Shown: piece after piece, positions 60,001-64,000 of the stretch
How positions within the stretch are numbered: the first letter of the stretch is position 1
Layout: the number at the start of each line of letters is the position of its first letter
From: Caprimulgus europaeus
Taxonomy: Eukaryota > Chordata > Aves > Caprimulgiformes > Caprimulgidae
DNA length: 64,000 nucleotides
Assembly (NCBI GenBank): GCA_907165065.1
Contig: OU015526.1
Location: 72,067,723 to 72,131,722, forward strand
Reading direction: 5' to 3'
The notes under the pieces: model-generated
Told to the model about the DNA's origin: nothing
Databases searched by the model: none
What the model saw: only the letters and a program-made list of their open reading frames with translations
Program-made: the position numbers and the translations under genes

Positions 60001-60605
60001 TTTCCTGGCATTTGATAGGATAGGGTTAATTTTATTCTTAGTAGATAGAAAGCCCTGTGTTTTGGTTTCAGTGAGGATTGTTATGAGAAGAGTGTTGATA
60101 GCATACAAGGACACTGTGCTTGGATAGTTTGTAAAAGAGGACTGGAAGATGGTGGGGAGAGAAGAAAAGTGTAGTAGTTAGTAAAACCCAGAACTGGATA
60201 TGCCAGTAAGATATTCCATATCATATTACGTCATGTTTAGTATATTAACTGTGGCTGACCATAAAGTGGGGGAATTCTCTCGGGAATCACTTGGGCTTGC
60301 TTTTGCAGGCTTCTGATTTCAGTTTCAGGGTTCCTTTTCACTTCTCCGGGATCGTTATCAGTGGGTGGTGAGCAATTGTACTGTACATCACTCATATATA
60401 TACAGTTGTTATCATTATTATTGTTATTACAATTTTAATTTTATTTTAGTCTAATTATTAAATTGTTCTTATCTCAATATACCTTTGGTCTTCTTGCCTT
60501 TACCCCTCCAATTCTCTCCTCGATTCCCTGGGCAGGGGGGAAAAGGGGTTGGGGGCTGCAAGTGGCTGTGTCTTGTTTGGCTGCCAGCTAAGTTAAACTA
60601 TCACA
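60001..60605 (+). mobile_element. Solo LTR of the TGTCCTGGTTT family (ERVL-like)
   Basis: The 605-bp segment begins TTTCCTGGCATTTGATAGGA (first G of TG mutated to T) and ends AAGTTAAACTATCACA. Exact CAAGG duplications flank it. A 5-bp duplication is the size expected for ERVL-like integration. The family's TATA box is seen as TATATTAA at 60241-60248. The T-rich R/U5 side reads TTATTAAATTGTTCTTATCT near 60450-60475. It is collinear with the LTR at 20652 and opposite to those at 26778 and 46606. No viral coding region is attached. Confidence 0.92.
60241..60248 (+). promoter_or_regulatory. TATA box position of the LTR
   Basis: TATATTAA occupies the place where this LTR family has TATATAAACTGG. 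It may retain weak promoter activity. Confidence 0.5.
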
Positions 60606-60610
60606 CAAGG
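60606..60610. repeat. Target-site duplication, right copy (CAAGG)
   Basis: Exact copy of 59996-60000, which fixes the LTR end at 60605. Confidence 0.85.
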
Positions 60611-60932
60611 TTTTACCTGTAATTTTTTGCAGTTTTAGTTCACTATTAATAACCTGATCCCTGCTACAATAGTAAACATGTTTGTCAACTGTTATGGCTG
60701 AATATGCTGGCTAACCAGCCAAGCTCCTTCATATTTTTTTTTCTACTCAATAGCTGAATTACTGGTACTCTAAGTCAAAAGATGGAGAAATATCTGCAAG
60801 ATCTGCATATATAGTTAGATCTATGCTAACTAAGAATTTGAAGTTCTCTTTTATTAATACATAGCAGCAAGGCCAGGTCATTTTTCTGGAAGAAGTAGCA
60901 TAGCCAGAAGAAGTATGGAAAGAAATTAAAAC
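60611..60932. other. Spacer between LTR and CR1
   Basis: Ordinary AT-rich sequence. No feature seen. Confidence 0.5.
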
Positions 60933-62790
60933 TCATAGAATCATAAAATCATAGAAAGTTGTGAGTTGGAAGGGAACTATCACTGAGTCCAACCCTTGTC
61001 CTAGCATAGAAAAATACCAAGATTCAGCCCATGTGTCTGAGGGTCTTGTCCAAATGCTTCTTGAATTTTGTCAGGCTTGGTGCCATTACCACCTCCCTAA
61101 GGAGCCTGTTCCAGTGCTCCACCACCCTCTGGGTGAAGGACCTTTTCCTAATGTCCAACCTAAACCTTCCCTGGCACATCTTCCTGCCTCTTCTCCAGGC
61201 TAAACAAACCAAGTTACTTCAACCTCTCCTCATATCCCCTCTAAACTCTTCACCAATTTAATGGCCCTCCTCTGGACACTCTCTAGATGCCTTTTAACCT
61301 GTGCCGCCCAAAACTGCACCCAGTACTCAATGTGAGGCTGCACCAGTGCAGAGTGGGATGATCACCTCCCCCAACCAGCTTGCAATGCAGTGCTGGATGC
61401 AACCCAGAACATGGTTGGCCCTCCTGGCTGCCAGGACACACTGTTGGCTTGTGTTCAACTTGCCATCAACCAGAACCCCCAGGTACCTCTCTACAGCGCT
61501 GCTCTCCAGCCTCTTGTTCCCGAGTCTGCATGTGTGTCCAGGATTGCCATATCACAGGTGTAAAATCCATCACTTGCCCTTGTTAAAATTCATATGGTTG
61601 GTGATTGCCCAGCTCTCTAATTTATCTAGATCTGTCTGAAGGGTCTCTCTGCCCTCAAGAGTGTCCACAGCTCTTCCCAATTTGGTGTCATCAGCAAACT
61701 TAGTTAACAGTCCTTCAAGTCCTCTATCTAAGTCGTTAACAAAGACATTAAAGAGCACTGTCTCCAGGATGGATCCCTGTGGGACCCCTCTAGTGACCAG
61801 TTGCCAGCCCTATGTAACAGCATTTAATATAACCTTTTGAGTCCGACCTGTCAGCCAATTGCTCACCCACTGCATTATGTGTTTATTCAGCTGTATGCAA
61901 GACATTTTGTCCAGGAGGATACTGTAAGAAACATTACCAAAGGCTTTCCTGAAGTCCAAAAAGATTACATGGACTGACTTCCCTTGGTCAACTGGGTGGG
62001 TAACCTTAGCACAGAACATAATTAGGTTTGTCAAGCAGAACTTTCCTCTCATGAACCCATGTTGGCTGGAACCAATGACTGTGTTGTCTTCCAGGAGTTT
62101 TCTGATAACTCCCAGAATAACCTTCTCCATAATTTTGCCAGACACAGAAGTGAGACTTACAGGCTTGTAGTTACTGGGGTCATCCCTGTTGCCCTTCTTG
62201 AAGACTGGGACATTTGCCAGCTTACAGTCAACTGGGAACTCTCCAGATTCCCAAGAGCATTGAAAGATCCTTGAGAGAGGTCTCACTATGACATCTGCCA
62301 GCTCTTTAAGTACCATCGGATGAATCCAATCAGGTCCCACTGAGTTACAAGGATCCAGCTGGAGCAGCAAATCCTGCATAAGTTTGGGGTTGGTAGGAGG
62401 TTTATCATTCTCACAGTCATGGTTCTCTAGTCCAGGGCTCTGGGGGTTCCTGAGCCCAGCCTCGGTGTTGAAGACTGAGGTGAAGGAGGCATTGAATGTC
62501 TCTGCTTTGTCTGTATCCCTATTTGTGAGGTGACCATGCTCATCGAGTAACAGGCCAATGTTATTCCTGGTCTGTCTCTTGCTATTAATGTATTTTAAAA
62601 AGCCCTTTTTTTTGTCTTTCACAGTACTAGCCAGCTTTAACTGAGCTTTGACTGCATGAATTTCCTCCCTGCAGTGGCAAACAGCCTTGTTTTCCTCCCA
62701 TGTTCCCTGACCTTGCTTCCACTGGCCATGCGCTTTCTTTTTCCACCTTACTACTAGAAGATACCTTATCAGCCAAGGTGGCCCTTCTGT
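60933..62790 (-). mobile_element. CR1, longest copy in the window, 5'-truncated
   Basis: On the minus strand the element runs from upstream of the RT (a 'WKQGQGTWEENKAV' block near 62700-62740, then 'CREEIHAVKAQLKLA') to the 3' terminal repeat. In the plus text the repeat appears as CATAGAATCATAAAATCATA (60934-60953). About 1.86 kb is present. The 3' UTR and C-terminus match the short copy at 23442. The sequence differs from the 18620 copy in subfamily-specific blocks, such as 'LTGRTQKVILNAVT' in place of '[14 protein letters not shown]'. The left limit of homology at 62790 is approximate. Confidence 0.95.
61570..62640 (-). pseudogene. CR1 ORF2 reverse transcriptase, nearly open
   Basis: The frame from about 62640 down to TGA at 61570-61572 is broken by only one other stop, TAG 61810-61812 (after NAVT). 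Features counted from 62622: the 'KKGFLKYINSKRQ' linker at residues 5-17, 'DPCNSVGPD' at 90-98, 'FKKGNRDDPSNYKPVSLTS' at 131-149, and motif A LDFRKAFG with catalytic Asp 223 (the usual second Asp is Gly 229). VPQGS follows the stop, and motif C FADD is intact (61687-61698). After 61570 further stops interrupt the C-terminal part, though the 'RLESSAVERYLGVLVDGKLN' region is still readable. It cannot make an active enzyme as it stands. Confidence 0.92.
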
Positions 62791-63969
62791 TCATATGTGC
62801 AAATTGTTCATATGTTATACATCATCTCTTGGAGATTCAGGTTGGTGTAAGGCAGCTAAGCTTTTACAAATCCTCGTGTTCTGCCCAACTAAGGCAACTA
62901 TCTCGTCTCCAGCTTGGTCCTGTGGATACAAGCAGGACTGCAGCAAGATTTCTTACTCAGGAGCTGATATCTGTTGAGGAATTTAATTTTTCATGTTTCC
63001 TTGTTATTTGGGCTTCAGCTGATGAAATAAATTAAATAGATAGCTTGATGTTTCAGAAGCTAGTGGTAGATTTATTACAGAGTAGTGTCCCTCCTTTTCT
63101 ACCAGATATTCTTTCTATTTTTCACATTCATATTCTTAAAAAAAATCCTCAAGGAAAAGCAAAAAGAAAAAAAGAATATGCTTCCAACTTTAACTATCGG
63201 TTTAAAAATGCAGTTCTGTATCCTGAATGCTTTACAGAGAAGTTTCTTTGATTTCTGAACTCTGTGATGGTTAGGAAAAAATAAACACATTCAGGAGTTG
63301 GGAAATATTCCTGTTGTACAATCTGTTTTCAAGAGGAAGAACATAGCTCAATCCTAGACATAAAAATAGTTTTGTTAATATTTTTAAGTAAAGGTGATAA
63401 AGCTTAAGACATCACAGTTTAAGGAAAAACACTTTTTTTTTTTTTCATACTATACAGGGGGAGTTGCAAAGTTACCAATGAATTATACTTGACATTAAAG
63501 AGAAGATGATTAGTAAAGTGTTCTTCATGTTTTCCAGATGCTGGCAATAATATTGCAAAGCAATACACTGCACATATTAGTACTACCTTTGTGAATACCT
63601 GACAAGCCTGGAGCATACTTGAAATGAAGGCAGTCTCTGCCCCAGAGTTCTTAAAATCACAAAGAAAACAGAATTTGAGACACAGAAACAGAAATTCAGA
63701 CTGAAACTTTGCAGCTTGAAGAGTTAGGGTACTGTTGAGCTGAGTAATACCTTTGAAGTGAGATAAACTGGTATTACTTATCCACATACAATGATTTTAT
63801 ATACCGATTATGCCTTCAAAGTATTTGTGCCTGTTTTCAACAGTGTTTCTTACATAGTCATCTATGAAGCACTGCTGCCGAATGTAAGTGACCTTCAGAG
63901 ATCCACCTAATCCTCAACTACGTGAAAGAACATGTTAGATTTGAGTTTAATAAATCCTCATTATTGTAC
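62791..63969. other. No gene or element recognised
   Basis: Open frames of 111 (62700-63035, plus, overlapping the CR1 end) and 122 codons (63419-63787, minus) have no motif I know. The second contains a T-run-derived Lys stretch at its C-terminus and is probably chance. Confidence 0.4.
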
Positions 63970-64000
63970 TGTGGTGGGTTGACCCTGGCTAGAGGCCGGA
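63970..64000 (-). mobile_element. Start of an LTR cut by the window end
   Basis: The last 31 bases, beginning TGTGGTGGGTTGACCCTGGC, match the terminus of the LTR at 39878 in the same orientation. Only the end of the element is inside the window. Confidence 0.75.

Noticed and set aside
63419..63787. 122-codon minus-strand frame
   Set aside because: No known motif; it ends in a T-run-derived Lys stretch. Considered as a membrane protein exon but without support.

Overview
The window looks like a piece of a bird genome, most likely a neoavian bird. The repeats point there. At least eight pieces of CR1 non-LTR retrotransposon were read from their reverse-transcriptase residues and from the short 3' terminal repeat (TTCTATGATT or TTCTGTGATT type) that CR1 carries in place of a poly-A tail. 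There are also several solo long terminal repeats (LTRs) of endogenous retroviruses of types common in birds. The background is AT-rich, and no bacterial-style gene, rRNA, tRNA or CRISPR array was seen. No exon of a cellular gene could be recognised on either strand. Open reading frames outside the repeats are all short (about 115 codons or fewer) and resemble nothing I know. The window is best read as intergenic DNA or part of a very long intron.

Layout. 1-1039 plain DNA; about 1040-1800 an old, heavily mutated CR1 (+). 1801-6289 AT-rich DNA with small simple repeats; 6290-6765 an internal CR1 fragment (+). 6766-11149 plain DNA. 11150-14095 an old CR1 landscape (+), with a 40-bp tandem duplication and a 409-bp ERVK-type solo LTR flanked by a perfect 6-bp target duplication. 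17101-18030 and 18620-20234 two CR1 3' halves (+); 20652-21282 a solo LTR (+). 23442-23695 a CR1 3' end (-). 26268-27474 a GC-rich unidentified segment split by a solo LTR (26778-27375, -). 27475-38720 a long stretch without recognisable elements, with a 38-base T run. 38721-39733 CR1 (-) and 39878-41003 a 1.1-kb solo LTR (-) containing a ladder of about 47-bp repeats. 46606-46917 an LTR fragment (-). About 53663-54127 a probable LTR (+) and 54696-55006 a CR1 3' end (+). 60001-60605 a solo LTR (+) with perfect 5-bp target duplications. 60933-62790 the longest CR1 piece (-). From 63970 the terminal bases of another LTR run off the window.

None of the transposon reading frames is intact, so the window encodes no apparent functional protein. 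Its content records successive insertions: ancient CR1, then younger CR1 subfamilies, then LTR elements that recombined to solo LTRs, one of them inside an older GC-rich segment.

No new biological system was found. The observations most worth checking are an exact 55-bp direct duplication 2.65 kb apart (56075 and 58726), the nested LTR at 26778, the 47-bp ladder inside the LTR at 39878, and several AT-rich blocks that might be conserved non-coding elements.
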